Assembly: GCA_946629475.1 (NCBI GenBank)
Contig: CAMOXX010000008.1
Location: 1 to 27,119, forward strand
Source: an uncultured Blautia sp.
GTDB taxonomy: Bacteria; Bacillota; Clostridia; Lachnospirales; Lachnospiraceae
Reading direction: 5' to 3'
DNA length: 27,119 nt
Under the pieces are notes generated by a model. It worked only from the letters and a program-made list of their open reading frames with translations. It had not been told where the DNA came from and ran no database searches. Made by a program: the position numbers and the translations under genes. Of this stretch, positions 1 through 8,503 are shown one piece after another (the first letter of the stretch is position 1; each line of letters starts with the position of its first letter).

Positions 1-13
1 GTATACCCGAAAA

Positions 14-37
14 GGCCAGAGCACCACTGCTCCGGCC
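14..37 (-). terminator. Intrinsic terminator downstream of rpe
   Basis: On the minus strand a 10-bp stem (arms 28-37 and 14-23, one G-U pair, loop 24-27) is followed by TTTT (13-10). It lies about 70 bases after the rpe stop codon and probably ends the long minus-strand operon. The wobble pair forms only in the minus-strand RNA (it would be an A-C mismatch on the other strand), which supports the orientation. The U-tract is short, so termination may be partial. Confidence 0.6.
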
Positions 38-107
38 TCCCATTTATGATTATTGTTATGATTCACTTGCCGGAAGCTGCTCACGGATTCTCCGCTGTTA
101 ACAATCA

Positions 108-770
108 TTATGCTCCGGCTGCCCGCATCAGGGCTCGAAGATGATCGGCGTTCTCCTTCAGGTCACCGTGGAAAACCGCGGATCCTGCAACAAGCCAGTC
201 CGCCCCGGCCTCAACCACTGTCTTTACTGTGTCATCGTTGATGCCCCCGTCCACCTGTACATGGACAGAAGCCCCTTCCTCCGACTCGATCTCCCGAACA
301 CGCCTGATTTTGGCAGTGCAGGTTTCATCATACTTCTGGCCGCCAAATCCCGGTTCCACCGTCATCACCAGGACCATCTCCACATCCCGGATATAAGGGC
401 GCACTTCCTCGGCAGGAGTTTTCGGCTTGATCGAAATTCCGGCCTTCACCCCCGCATCGTGGATCGCCCGGATTGCCGCACCTGTGTCACTGCATGCTTC
501 CAGATGAACTGTGATCGAATCGGCTCCGCATTCCGCAAATTCGCGAATGTAGCGGATCGGATCCGTTACCATCAGGTGAACATCGAAGAACAGGCCGGAT
601 TCCTTCCGGATTGAGCGGATTACCGGCATCCCGAAAGAGATAGAAGGCACAAAAATGCCATCCATCACATCGATGTGCAGAACCCGGATCCCTTCATGCT
701 CCAGTATTTTCAGCTGCTCTCCAAGCCGGTTAAAATCTGCTGACAGTATTGACGGACATAATTCACTCAT
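108..770 (-). CDS. rpe: Ribulose-phosphate 3-epimerase
   Basis: Interconverts D-ribulose 5-phosphate and D-xylulose 5-phosphate in the cytosolic pentose phosphate pathway. It is a 220-residue TIM barrel of the usual family length. Visible motifs are SILSADF near the N-terminus, HIDVMDGIFVPSISFG (metal and active-site Asp/His), DVHLMV, the phosphate-loop region VEPGFGGQ and VDGGIN. The start is supported by GAGGAGG six bases upstream. It is the last gene of the minus-strand run, 10 bases after rsgA, as in many Firmicutes. Its product, xylulose 5-phosphate, is also what the xylulokinase encoded at 17551-19008 would make. There is nothing unusual in the sequence; identification is secure. Confidence 0.97.
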   Translation of the reverse strand: MSELCPSILSADFNRLGEQLKILEHEGIRVLHIDVMDGIFVPSISFGMPVIRSIRKESGLFFDVHLMVTDPIRYIREFAECGADSITVHLEACSDTGAAIRAIHDAGVKAGISIKPKTPAEEVRPYIRDVEMVLVMTVEPGFGGQKYDETCTAKIRRVREIESEEGASVHVQVDGGINDDTVKTVVEAGADWLVAGSAVFHGDLKENADHLRALMRAAGA

Positions 771-780
771 AGCGCCCTCC

Positions 781-1659
781 TCAATATTTTCTGCCTTCCT
801 TCAGTTCATCATGCAGTAGTACATAGCTGTCGTAGCGCGACCGGCTGACAGCACCTTTGTTCACAGCTTCTATCACACCGCAGTCCGGTTCCGCCCTGTG
901 GCGGCATCCCTGAAATCTGCAGAACTGTTCCGGTTCCCGGAATTCCGGGAAATAATACCAAAGCTTCTCCTCACCGATCTCAGGCAGATACAGGGAGGAA
1001 AAACCCGGGGTGTCCATAAGGTATGTCTGTCCCCCCAGGGGAATAATCTCAGCGTGTCTGGTCGTATGCCGTCCCCGGCCCAGCTTTTTGCTGATTTCTC
1101 CCGTTTCCATCCGTATTTTGTCCTGAAGCGAATTTGCTATAGAAGATTTACCCGCGCCGGATGGTCCGGCCACAACCGACGTCTTTTTGTCAAGGCAGGA
1201 GCGAATCTCCCGGATCCCCTCTCCCGTCACGGTACTGCTGAATATTACCGGACACCTTACAGGTTCATAGATGGCGGAAAGCCGCTTTTTCTCAGCTTCA
1301 TCAATCAGATCCGCCTTGTTAAAGCAGATCACGGAAGGCAGATTCTGGTATTCCATCATCACCAGAAAACGGTCAAGAAGTACTAAATTCGGCTCCGGAT
1401 CCGCAGCTGCGAAAATGATAAGCGCCTGATCGGCATTTGCCGCAGCCGGACGGACAAGCTCATTGCTCCTCGGCAGAATCTCATCGAGGCTCCCCTCCAT
1501 GTCCTTTGTGTCCGTGACCGAAATCACCACATTGTCTCCGACAAGAGGTTTATACTTATCCTTCCGGAAAATCCCGCGGGCACGGCAGGCGTAGGTGCAG
1601 CCGTCCTCCGCATGGACATAGTAGAATCCGGCAATTCCTTTCATGATCTTACCACGCAT
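781..1659 (-). CDS. rsgA: Ribosome small subunit-dependent GTPase A
   Basis: Late-acting 30S assembly GTPase that checks the decoding site. The protein has 292 residues: an N-terminal OB-fold, then a circularly permuted GTPase domain in which the G4 motif (FNKADL) precedes the G1 loop (GPSGAGKSS) and the G3-like DTPGF. A C-terminal zinc-binding knuckle follows, with the pattern Cys-x4-Cys-x-His-x5-Cys around CRFQGCRHRAEPDC. Motif order and zinc site are diagnostic of RsgA (YloQ). The first ATG lies 3 bases beyond the prkC stop; the sixth codon is a second ATG (start 1644) that also fits the family, so the exact N-terminus is uncertain by five residues. The position between prkC and rpe is the conserved Firmicutes arrangement. 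Confidence 0.96.
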   Translation of the reverse strand: MRGKIMKGIAGFYYVHAEDGCTYACRARGIFRKDKYKPLVGDNVVISVTDTKDMEGSLDEILPRSNELVRPAAANADQALIIFAAADPEPNLVLLDRFLVMMEYQNLPSVICFNKADLIDEAEKKRLSAIYEPVRCPVIFSSTVTGEGIREIRSCLDKKTSVVAGPSGAGKSSIANSLQDKIRMETGEISKKLGRGRHTTRHAEIIPLGGQTYLMDTPGFSSLYLPEIGEEKLWYYFPEFREPEQFCRFQGCRHRAEPDCGVIEAVNKGAVSRSRYDSYVLLHDELKEGRKY

Positions 1660-1662
1660 GGA

Positions 1663-3777
1663 TCAATCGACCTTTGAGAATGTGATGGTATATTTGCCCT
1701 TCATCTTGTAGCTTCCATCAATCATCTCATAGATAAAAACTGTTCCCTCTTCCACCCCGGGTACACCCGTCAGATCAAGCTGATACGGAAATTCCAGTTC
1801 AGCTCCCTCCGCGATAGTCGTGACTGTCTGCTCACTGCCCGTTTCCTGCACAAGCTCAAGCCGGACAGCCCCGCCCTGATAATCGTCGGGAGTATTCAGA
1901 ATATTGTTGCTCTTCCAGGTTCCGGTGATCTCTTCGCCGGCAGGAGCCGCCGGAAGCTGCTCCTCCTCCTTGCTGATCGTGATCGTGATCGACTGGTCCG
2001 GATCCACCAGGCTTCCTGCTTCGACGCTCTGGGAAAGGACCTCGCCTCCCTGGGCTCCGCTGTTCTCCACTTCGATAATATTGATATCGATAAACTTGCC
2101 GAGTACGGTAAGCGCATCATCCTTCATCATGCCCACAACGTTCGGCATCTCGGCAGAAGTACCGAAATTGAGGCCGCGGCTCACCGTCATGGTGACCTGC
2201 TCTCCGGCCTGTACTGCCGTACCCGGAACAGGATCTATGCTGAGCACATATCCGGGCTCTACAAGCGCGTTGCCGTATTCATCCGCCTCTGCGTATTCCC
2301 GGGTCGTTGTGACAATCAGACCGGCATCCTCCAGTTCATGTTCCAGCTGGATTGCGCTTACGTTTGTATAGTCGGGTATCGTATAGCTGTTACCTTTGCT
2401 GAGGTAATAGCTGAGTGTTGTGTTGGCCTCCACTTCCTGGCCGGCTGCCGGCTCTGTTCGGCTGATCGTGCCCTGCGCGGCGTCGGACACTTCTTCCCCG
2501 ACAAACTGAACGCCCAGGTTCAGCTCACTCACGGTGGTCCGGGCCTCATCCTCCGTCATCCCCACCAGGTTCGGAACAGTAATGAGCGAACTCCCCTGCT
2601 CTTCGGGGGGAGCAGTAACAACCTCTGTCTGTGGTGCCGGTTCCGTTTTATTTGTCTTGAACAGCCCTGCTGCCCTTCCCACAATAATGATCACGGCCAC
2701 CAGCGCGGCTGCGCCAAGGCATAACAGGATAATCGGAATGATCCTGGTTCTGTTTCTTCTCTTCTTTTTCTTTTGAGGCTTCTCCTTCTTTCTGGTTTCC
2801 GCCTCTTCCTCTTCCAGCCGGATCTCCTCCTCAACCTGTGCTACTTCCTCAAGCTGCTTTTTGTTGGAGGTCTGTTTGATTTCCCCCAGTTCCTCATCGG
2901 AGATCACCTGCGTTCTCGCGGACGTATCCACCGAACTGACTTTTACAAAGTCCCCCTGGGGATCGATCAGGGAACGCTTCAGATCCGCAATGACCTCGCC
3001 CATGTTGCTGTAGCGGCGGTCCACGCTCTTCTGCGTACATTTGTAGATAATCTGCTCAAGGCTGTACGGCAGTCCCGGCGCATAGGTGCTTGGCGGAACC
3101 ATCTCCTCCTGCAGATGCTTGATTGCAATTGAAACGGTGGTATCCCCGTCAAAAGGAACCCTTCCCGTTACCATTTCATAAATTGTGATGCCAAGGGAAT
3201 AAATATCGCTCTTCTCGTCGCTGTAACCTCCGCGGACCTGTTCCGGCGAGCTGTAATGCACCGATCCCATGACGTTGGAACTGATCGTGTTGCTGGATGC
3301 AGCCCTCGCAATTCCAAAATCCGTCACTTTCACCTTTCCGTCCGTGGATATGATGATATTCTGCGGTTTTACATCCCTGTGTACTATTTTGTGGCTGTGC
3401 GCCGCCTCAAGGCCCATGGAAACCTGGATCGCGATGCTCGTAGCCTCTTTTACGGAAAGCTTTCCCTTTTTGGAGATATACTCCTTCAGGGTGATTCCCT
3501 CGATCAGTTCCATGACAATATAATAAACACCCTCATCATCGCCGACATCGAACACATTGACAATGTTTGGATGAGTCAGGCCTGCTGCCGCCTGAGCCTC
3601 GCTCTTGAATTTTTTAATAAACGTTCTGTCCTCACGAAACTCAGGTTTCAGAACTTTGACCGCCACAAAACGGTTCAGTTTATGATCCTTGGCTTTATAA
3701 ACGTCGGCCATACCGCCGGTTCCTATTTTGGCCAGTATTTCGTACCGCTCCGCTATGATCGCTCCTGTATTCAACAT
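1663..3777 (-). CDS. prkC: PASTA-domain Ser/Thr protein kinase (PrkC/Stk1)
   Basis: One-pass membrane kinase that senses peptidoglycan fragments and phosphorylates cytoplasmic targets in growth, division and dormancy exit. In the 704 residues: a Hanks-type kinase domain at about 12-270 (glycine loop GTGGMADVY, VAVK Lys41, HRDVKPQN with Asp135, DFG 153-155, SPEQ); an acidic then Lys/Arg-rich juxtamembrane segment at about 295-344; a membrane helix at about 346-367; then three PASTA repeats at about 398-460, 463-535 and 542-603 (VPNLVGM, IPDYTNV, MPNVVGM). About 100 residues follow the last PASTA, containing TGTWKSNN and ending in a beta-rich stretch, and are not part of the classical architecture. 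Its ATG overlaps the phosphatase stop (TAATG), so the pair is co-translated. Confidence 0.97.
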   Translation of the reverse strand: MLNTGAIIAERYEILAKIGTGGMADVYKAKDHKLNRFVAVKVLKPEFREDRTFIKKFKSEAQAAAGLTHPNIVNVFDVGDDEGVYYIVMELIEGITLKEYISKKGKLSVKEATSIAIQVSMGLEAAHSHKIVHRDVKPQNIIISTDGKVKVTDFGIARAASSNTISSNVMGSVHYSSPEQVRGGYSDEKSDIYSLGITIYEMVTGRVPFDGDTTVSIAIKHLQEEMVPPSTYAPGLPYSLEQIIYKCTQKSVDRRYSNMGEVIADLKRSLIDPQGDFVKVSSVDTSARTQVISDEELGEIKQTSNKKQLEEVAQVEEEIRLEEEEAETRKKEKPQKKKKRRNRTRIIPIILLCLGAAALVAVIIIVGRAAGLFKTNKTEPAPQTEVVTAPPEEQGSSLITVPNLVGMTEDEARTTVSELNLGVQFVGEEVSDAAQGTISRTEPAAGQEVEANTTLSYYLSKGNSYTIPDYTNVSAIQLEHELEDAGLIVTTTREYAEADEYGNALVEPGYVLSIDPVPGTAVQAGEQVTMTVSRGLNFGTSAEMPNVVGMMKDDALTVLGKFIDINIIEVENSGAQGGEVLSQSVEAGSLVDPDQSITITISKEEEQLPAAPAGEEITGTWKSNNILNTPDDYQGGAVRLELVQETGSEQTVTTIAEGAELEFPYQLDLTGVPGVEEGTVFIYEMIDGSYKMKGKYTITFSKVD

Positions 3778-4517
3778 TAACCCACCTCACTTGCAAATGG
3801 TTCTATCAGAATAATCGCTATATTGTCCTTTCCTCCGTTATTATTGGCTTCCCGGACAAGCTCTTTGCCCTTTTCTTCCAATGAAATATCTTCACGATGG
3901 ACAATCTCTTCGATTTTTCTGTCTTCCACCATATTGCTCAATCCATCGGAGCACATCAGTACAACACTGTTCTCCGTAAGCTTAAGATCAAAAAAATCCA
4001 CATCTACTGTTTTTTCGGCACCCAGCGCCCTCGTTATGATGTTTTTTTTCGGATGCGACCTGGCTTCATCAGGGTTGATCTCGCCCAGTCTGACCATCTC
4101 CTGAACAAGGCTGTGGTCCCGGGTGACCTGCCGGATCTCCCGGTCGATAACATACAGTCTGCTGTCGCCGATATTCGCAACATAGAGGAATCCGCCGATG
4201 ATCGTCGCTACAACCATGGTAGTCCCCATCCCGCTGTAGCTCTCTTCCTGTGAGGCTTTTCCGAAAATCCAGGTATTAGCCTTCTCAACAGCATGCCGGA
4301 TCACCTTAACCGGATTGTACTCCGCGTCCCCGGTGATCTCCTCCACCAGCGTCATTACTCCGTGGGAGGAGGCATAGTCCCCTGCGTTATGTCCGCCCAT
4401 TCCATCCGCCACTACGAACAGATTCGGCAGATGTCCGACAGGAATATCCGAAGTGAAGACATAATCCTGGTTTATCTCACGCTTTTTTCCGACATCTGTT
4501 GCCGAATACACCCTCAT
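3777..4517 (-). CDS. stp: PP2C-family Ser/Thr phosphatase (PrpC/Stp1)
   Basis: Manganese-dependent phosphatase that reverses phosphorylation by the PASTA kinase encoded next. The PP2C motifs are in order: REINQD, VADGMGGH (metal Asp), NIGDSRLY, DHS, CSDGLSN and GGKDNIA. The open frame extends to an ATG at 4571. I prefer the ATG at 4517, because the family begins with a sequence like MRVYSATDVGKKREINQD, a purine-rich site lies just before it, and this gives 246 residues, the usual length. The upstream 18 residues are basic and resemble nothing in the family. The gene directly follows rlmN and overlaps prkC by one base, the standard prpC-prkC pairing. Confidence 0.95.
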   Translation of the reverse strand: MRVYSATDVGKKREINQDYVFTSDIPVGHLPNLFVVADGMGGHNAGDYASSHGVMTLVEEITGDAEYNPVKVIRHAVEKANTWIFGKASQEESYSGMGTTMVVATIIGGFLYVANIGDSRLYVIDREIRQVTRDHSLVQEMVRLGEINPDEARSHPKKNIITRALGAEKTVDVDFFDLKLTENSVVLMCSDGLSNMVEDRKIEEIVHREDISLEEKGKELVREANNNGGKDNIAIILIEPFASEVG

Positions 4518-4572
4518 CCTGCTTCTCACTTTCTGCCTGCCGCTGTGCGGCCAGGAACACTTTTCCTTCATG

Positions 4573-5616
4573 TCATGCCTGTGTATCAGTCATGCTGCGC
4601 CGCAGCTGCCCGCAGGCGCCGTCAATATCCGTACCCATTTCTCTTCTAATAGTAACATTTATTCCGTATTTTTCAAGTTTATTTTTAAATTCCAGCACTT
4701 TCGTCCGGGAAGTGCGCCTGAATGACCGCTCTCTGACCGGATTTACGGGAATCAGGTTCACATGGCAGGCCATTCCTTTTAGTTTTCCGGCAAGTATTTC
4801 CGCGCATTCAGGAGTATCATTGACCCCTGAAATCATACTGTATTCAAAGGTGATCCTCCGTCCGGTCGCGCGGAAATACTCCCGGCAGGCCGAAAGAAGC
4901 TCATCGATGGAATATCTGTTCGCGACAGGCATCAGGGTTTTCCGGATTTCATCCGTCGGGGCATGCAGCGAAATCGCCAGTGTGATCTGCAGCTTTTCCT
5001 CCGCAAGTCGGCGGATTTCCGGTACCAGCCCGCAGGTCGACACCGTAATGCTGCGGGCACTGATTCCCAGCCCCTCCGGACAGGTGGCAAGCTCAATAAA
5101 CCGGAGCAGGTTCTCGTAATTGTCCAGCGGTTCCCCCGTCCCCATCACAACGATGTTGGATATACGCTCCCCCGTTTCTCTCTGGATATGGTAGATCTGG
5201 GAAAGCATCTCGGAAGGAAGAAGACTGCGGGAAAGCCCTCCGATGGTCGAAGCGCAGAATCTGCATCCCATACGGCATCCCGCCTGCGACGAGATGCAGA
5301 CGGAGCTGCCGTGATGATACCGCATCAGCACGCTCTCAATCAGGTTCCCGTCATCAAGCCTGAACAGATATTTTTCTGTCCCGTCCTTCGCGGATCTCTG
5401 TACTGTAACAAGTTCTGTTTTTACCAGAGGATAATCTGCGAGCTTTTCCCTCAGTCCTTTGGGAAGGTTCGTCATTTCACTGTAATCCTCTGCCAGATGC
5501 TGATGAATCCAGGAAAAAATCTGTCCGGCGCGGAACGGTTTTTCTCCGAGTTCTTCCATCAGAAGAACCAGCTCTTCTCTGGTCATCGATTTGATATCTG
5601 TTGTCATGTCATTCAT
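4573..5616 (-). CDS. rlmN: Dual-specificity 23S rRNA/tRNA adenine-C2 methyltransferase
   Basis: Radical SAM enzyme that methylates C2 of A2503 in 23S rRNA and A37 in some tRNAs. In the 347 residues the [4Fe-4S] motif Cys-x3-Cys-x2-Cys is at 114, 118 and 121 (QAGCRMGCRFCAST), followed by VVMGTGEPLDNY, SLHAPTDE and, near the C-terminus, the conserved Cys of GACGQLR used for the methyl-Cys intermediate. Both mechanistic cysteine regions are present, so it should be active. Its ATG overlaps the rsmB stop by four bases, and GGAG lies just upstream. It is the fourth RNA-modification or translation enzyme in this operon. Confidence 0.97.
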   Translation of the reverse strand: MNDMTTDIKSMTREELVLLMEELGEKPFRAGQIFSWIHQHLAEDYSEMTNLPKGLREKLADYPLVKTELVTVQRSAKDGTEKYLFRLDDGNLIESVLMRYHHGSSVCISSQAGCRMGCRFCASTIGGLSRSLLPSEMLSQIYHIQRETGERISNIVVMGTGEPLDNYENLLRFIELATCPEGLGISARSITVSTCGLVPEIRRLAEEKLQITLAISLHAPTDEIRKTLMPVANRYSIDELLSACREYFRATGRRITFEYSMISGVNDTPECAEILAGKLKGMACHVNLIPVNPVRERSFRRTSRTKVLEFKNKLEKYGINVTIRREMGTDIDGACGQLRRSMTDTQA

Positions 5617-6965
5617 TGTCTCCTGAAACGGGCGATAAAAAAGCCATCGCAGTCATGGACCCCCGGCAGCAGCTGGAGGAATCCTTTTTTCGTACTGCTG
5701 TCCCGCAGTTCTGCCGGAAGATAGGGATCCAGGCTGTCCAGGGCAAAGGACGGAAACTGCTCCAGGAACCACATCATGTTCTCCTCATTTTCCTCTTTCG
5801 CGATGGTGCATGTGCTGTAAACAAGAACGCCTCTCGGCCTCACATATTCCTGTGCCTTTGTGAGGATTTCCCTCTGCAGAGCCACAATCTCCTTCTCCCG
5901 TTCTGCGGTAAAGCGATACTTGATTTCGGGTTTCCGCCCGATCACGCCAAAGCCGGAGCACGGTGCGTCCACAAGCACAATATCCGCCCGGCTCTCCGCC
6001 TCAAGGTCCAGGACCGTCGCGTCCTGCACCTTCGCCTGCACATTGATAGACCCGGTGCGCACAGCGTTTTCTTCGATCAGTTCCACCTTTTTGAGGCTGA
6101 CATCCCGGGCATCCACCGTTCCGTAGCCTTCCATCATATCTCCCATATGAATGCTTTTTCCGCCCGGGGCAGCGCATACGTCAATCACATAGTCTCCCTT
6201 TTTGGGCGCGGCGCATTCGGCGGCCAGCATGGAGCTCACATCCTGCACCGTGATTTCCCCGTTCCGGAAAGCGTCAAGCATCAGCAGATGATTGTATTTG
6301 GAAATCCGGTACGCGTAGGGCAGGTACGGAGCTTTCTCCACATGCGCGCCCTGCGATGACAGGCTCTGAATCGTCCTTTCCATCAGGACGCCGGTTTTCC
6401 TGCATCGTACGGTAAGAGGCTTCTCCGTCAGAAAATCCGCCAGAATTTTCTCTGTCGTTTCCGTCCCATATGCACTGATCCATCGTGTCACAAGGGCTTC
6501 CGGCATGGAATAGCGCACGGAAAGGGAGCTGACCGGATCCTTCTCCATGTCCGGATATGTCAGTCCTCCCATCTCGCGCGCTGCCGTCCTCAGAACACCG
6601 TTCACAAAGGATTTGAGATTGTAAAAGCCTCTTTCCTGTGCCAGCGACACAGCTTCGCTCACCGCCGCGCTGTCCGGCACACTGTCCATATATTTCAGCT
6701 GATAGATCCCGCTCCGCAGGATCTCCCGGATCACAGGCTTCATCCTCGACACAGGGACGCTGGAATATGTGTTCAGAATATAATCGATGGTGATCCGGTA
6801 TTCCAGGGTTCCTTCGCAGACCCGGGTAATAAACGCGCGGTCCTGTTTCGGAAGGAACTGATGCTTGGTCAGGCAATCCCGAATCGCGATATGGCTCATA
6901 GCTCCTTCTTCGATCTCCAGGAGAATATCCAGCACCAGTTCTCTTGTATTTACTGTGCCTGCCAT
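5613..6965 (-). CDS. rsmB: 16S rRNA (cytosine-967-C5)-methyltransferase
   Basis: Methylates C967 of 16S rRNA. The 450 residues comprise an N-terminal NusB-like RNA-binding domain (about 1-140, beginning NTRELVLDILLEIE), a linker, and a Rossmann methyltransferase domain. The SAM site is DVCAAPGGKSIHMG, and the two catalytic cysteines lie in DAPCSGFGVIGRKPE and YSTCTI. The length matches the family. It ends in a four-base overlap with rlmN and starts 14 bases after fmt, so the three are almost certainly one transcript. There is nothing abnormal in the sequence. Confidence 0.96.
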   Translation of the reverse strand: MAGTVNTRELVLDILLEIEEGAMSHIAIRDCLTKHQFLPKQDRAFITRVCEGTLEYRITIDYILNTYSSVPVSRMKPVIREILRSGIYQLKYMDSVPDSAAVSEAVSLAQERGFYNLKSFVNGVLRTAAREMGGLTYPDMEKDPVSSLSVRYSMPEALVTRWISAYGTETTEKILADFLTEKPLTVRCRKTGVLMERTIQSLSSQGAHVEKAPYLPYAYRISKYNHLLMLDAFRNGEITVQDVSSMLAAECAAPKKGDYVIDVCAAPGGKSIHMGDMMEGYGTVDARDVSLKKVELIEENAVRTGSINVQAKVQDATVLDLEAESRADIVLVDAPCSGFGVIGRKPEIKYRFTAEREKEIVALQREILTKAQEYVRPRGVLVYSTCTIAKEENEENMMWFLEQFPSFALDSLDPYLPAELRDSSTKKGFLQLLPGVHDCDGFFIARFRRQ

Positions 6966-6979
6966 AACTTTCCTTTCTT

Positions 6980-7945
6980 TTATATATCTCCGAGTACTGT
7001 GCCGTTTTCGATCGGGCAGCCCCGCAGAAACGCGTCAGAATTCATTCTCTTCCGGCCTTCCAGCTGCAGCTCAGTGATGCACAGCGTGCCGGTCCCGCAT
7101 TTAACGAAAATACCGTCCTTCCCGGTTCTGACAACCGTTCCGGGCTCCGCCTCCGGCTGTACCTCCGAAGCAGTACGGCTCCGCCATATTTTCAGGGTTT
7201 TTCCTTCTAAAAAGGTGTAGGCGCCGGGCCACGGATCCATCCCGCGGACGGTCCTTTCAAGCTTTTCAGCGCTTTCGTCAAAAGAAAGCAGACCGGCCTG
7301 CTTTTTCAGCATCGCGGCATAGGGTGTCGGGCTCTCATCCGGCTGCTTTGTGTAAACGGCCCTTCCTTCAAATACATCCGGCAGGGTGCGCAGAAGAAGC
7401 GCGGCTCCCTCGTCGGAAAGCTTCGCAAAAAGACTTCCTCCGGTTTCATCGGGAGAAAGCGGCACAACCGACTGGGAGATAATATCCCCTGTATCAAGGC
7501 CTTCCCCCATACGCATGATTGTCACTCCGGATTCCTTTTCTCCGGCGAGAACGGCCTGCTGAATCGGTGATGCCCCGCGGTACGCAGGCAGCAGGGAGGC
7601 ATGAATATTCAGGCATCCAAAAGGCGGAAGATCCAGAACCGCCTTCGGAATGATCTGTCCGAACGCGGCCACGATGATCATGTCAGGCTTCTGCTCCTGC
7701 AAAAAGCGGATGAATTCCGGGTCGCGGACCTTTGCCGGCTGCCATACCGGAATTCCGTATGCCGCCGCAGACTGTTTGACCGGCGTTTCAATCACGGCTT
7801 TTCCTCTTCCCTTCGGCTTGTCCATCTGTGTGACAGCGCCGATCACCTGGTATCCGTTTTCCACTAAAGCGTTAAGGGCAGGAACCGCAAAATCAGGTGT
7901 CCCCATATAGATAATGCGTTTCTCTGCAAGACTGCGTGAAATCAT
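6980..7945 (-). CDS. fmt: Methionyl-tRNA formyltransferase
   Basis: Formylates initiator Met-tRNA using 10-formyl-tetrahydrofolate. In 321 residues it has the N-terminal formyltransferase fold with YMGTPDFAVPAL, the catalytic region NIHASLLPAYRGASPIQ (Asn, His and Ser as in the family) and GLDTGDI, then the C-terminal OB-like domain at about 205-310. The start codon overlaps the def stop (ATGA). Its ribosome binding site, GAGGAAGAAGA, is made of the Glu codons at the end of def. The def-fmt pairing couples the enzymes that add and remove the formyl group. Confidence 0.97.
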   Translation of the reverse strand: MISRSLAEKRIIYMGTPDFAVPALNALVENGYQVIGAVTQMDKPKGRGKAVIETPVKQSAAAYGIPVWQPAKVRDPEFIRFLQEQKPDMIIVAAFGQIIPKAVLDLPPFGCLNIHASLLPAYRGASPIQQAVLAGEKESGVTIMRMGEGLDTGDIISQSVVPLSPDETGGSLFAKLSDEGAALLLRTLPDVFEGRAVYTKQPDESPTPYAAMLKKQAGLLSFDESAEKLERTVRGMDPWPGAYTFLEGKTLKIWRSRTASEVQPEAEPGTVVRTGKDGIFVKCGTGTLCITELQLEGRKRMNSDAFLRGCPIENGTVLGDI

Positions 7946-8433
7946 TCTTCTTCCTCTTCTTCCTCATACGTCACTTCGTGGAGTTCTCCCTCCACAAGGC
8001 GTGTATACAGCTTCCCGTCCAGATGGTCGATCTCATGGCAGAATGCTCTTGCTTTCAGGCCTTCTGCCTCATAGATCACTTCATTCAGATTTTTATCAAG
8101 GGAGCGCACTTTCACCGCTTCCGGCCTTGTGACCTTACCTGCCACGCCGGGAACGGAAAGGCAGCCTTCTTCTCCCGTCTGCTCTCCCTCCTGTTCAATC
8201 ACCTCCGGATTAATCAGGATCACGGGCTCTGTCCCCTCCTCGGAGACATCAACAACGGCAATCCTTCGCAGTACTCCCACCTGCGGCGCAGCGAGTCCGA
8301 CCCCGCCCGCATCGTACATCGTATCCAGCATATCATCGATCAGCTGGCTGATCCTGGGGGTAATATCCTTAACAGGTTTGCAGATTTTTCCGAGGACAGG
8401 GTCGCCCTCCGTTCGTATCGTTCTGAGTGCCAT
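7942..8433 (-). CDS. def: Peptide deformylase
   Basis: Metalloenzyme that removes the N-formyl group from nascent proteins. The three family motifs are present: GVGLAAPQVG, EEGCLSVPG (metal-binding Cys) and CHEIDHLDG (HExxH-type metal site). At 163 residues it is a compact bacterial type I form. The last seven residues are all Glu, an unusual tail that also supplies the Shine-Dalgarno of fmt. A good site, AAGGAG, lies seven bases before the ATG, and an extended -10 promoter sits just upstream (8453-8458), so def-fmt and the genes after it may have internal transcription. Confidence 0.97.
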   Translation of the reverse strand: MALRTIRTEGDPVLGKICKPVKDITPRISQLIDDMLDTMYDAGGVGLAAPQVGVLRRIAVVDVSEEGTEPVILINPEVIEQEGEQTGEEGCLSVPGVAGKVTRPEAVKVRSLDKNLNEVIYEAEGLKARAFCHEIDHLDGKLYTRLVEGELHEVTYEEEEEEE

Positions 8434-8452
8434 AGTCTGCTCCTTTTCTTTT

Positions 8453-8461
8453 ATTATATCA
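8453..8461 (-). promoter_or_regulatory. Predicted internal promoter for def (extended -10)
   Basis: On the minus strand the sequence TGATATAAT forms an extended -10 (TGn plus a perfect TATAAT) 20 bases upstream of the def ATG. No good -35 is visible at 16-18 bases, which is tolerable for extended -10 promoters. It would start transcription inside the operon between priA and def. Confidence 0.4.
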
Positions 8462-8503
8462 GCAGCATGTGCTTCGCCTGTACTCTGCAGTCACATGCTG
8501 CTG
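8460..8503. repeat. 12-bp inverted repeat between priA and def
   Basis: Perfect 12-bp arms CAGCAGCATGTG (8460-8471) and CACATGCTGCTG (8492-8503) enclose a 20-base loop. In the minus direction the hairpin begins directly after the priA stop codon and is followed by ATATAATAAAAG, not a U-tract, so it is not a standard terminator. The proximal arm ends against the predicted def -10. It may be an operator, an RNA processing or stability element, or a weak attenuator. Confidence 0.55.

Noticed and set aside
1..108. Open frame on the minus strand starting at the TAATG after rpe and running off the window edge
   Set aside because: It reads through the predicted terminator, has no Shine-Dalgarno of its own, and its 36 residues (starting MIVNSGES) have no recognisable features.
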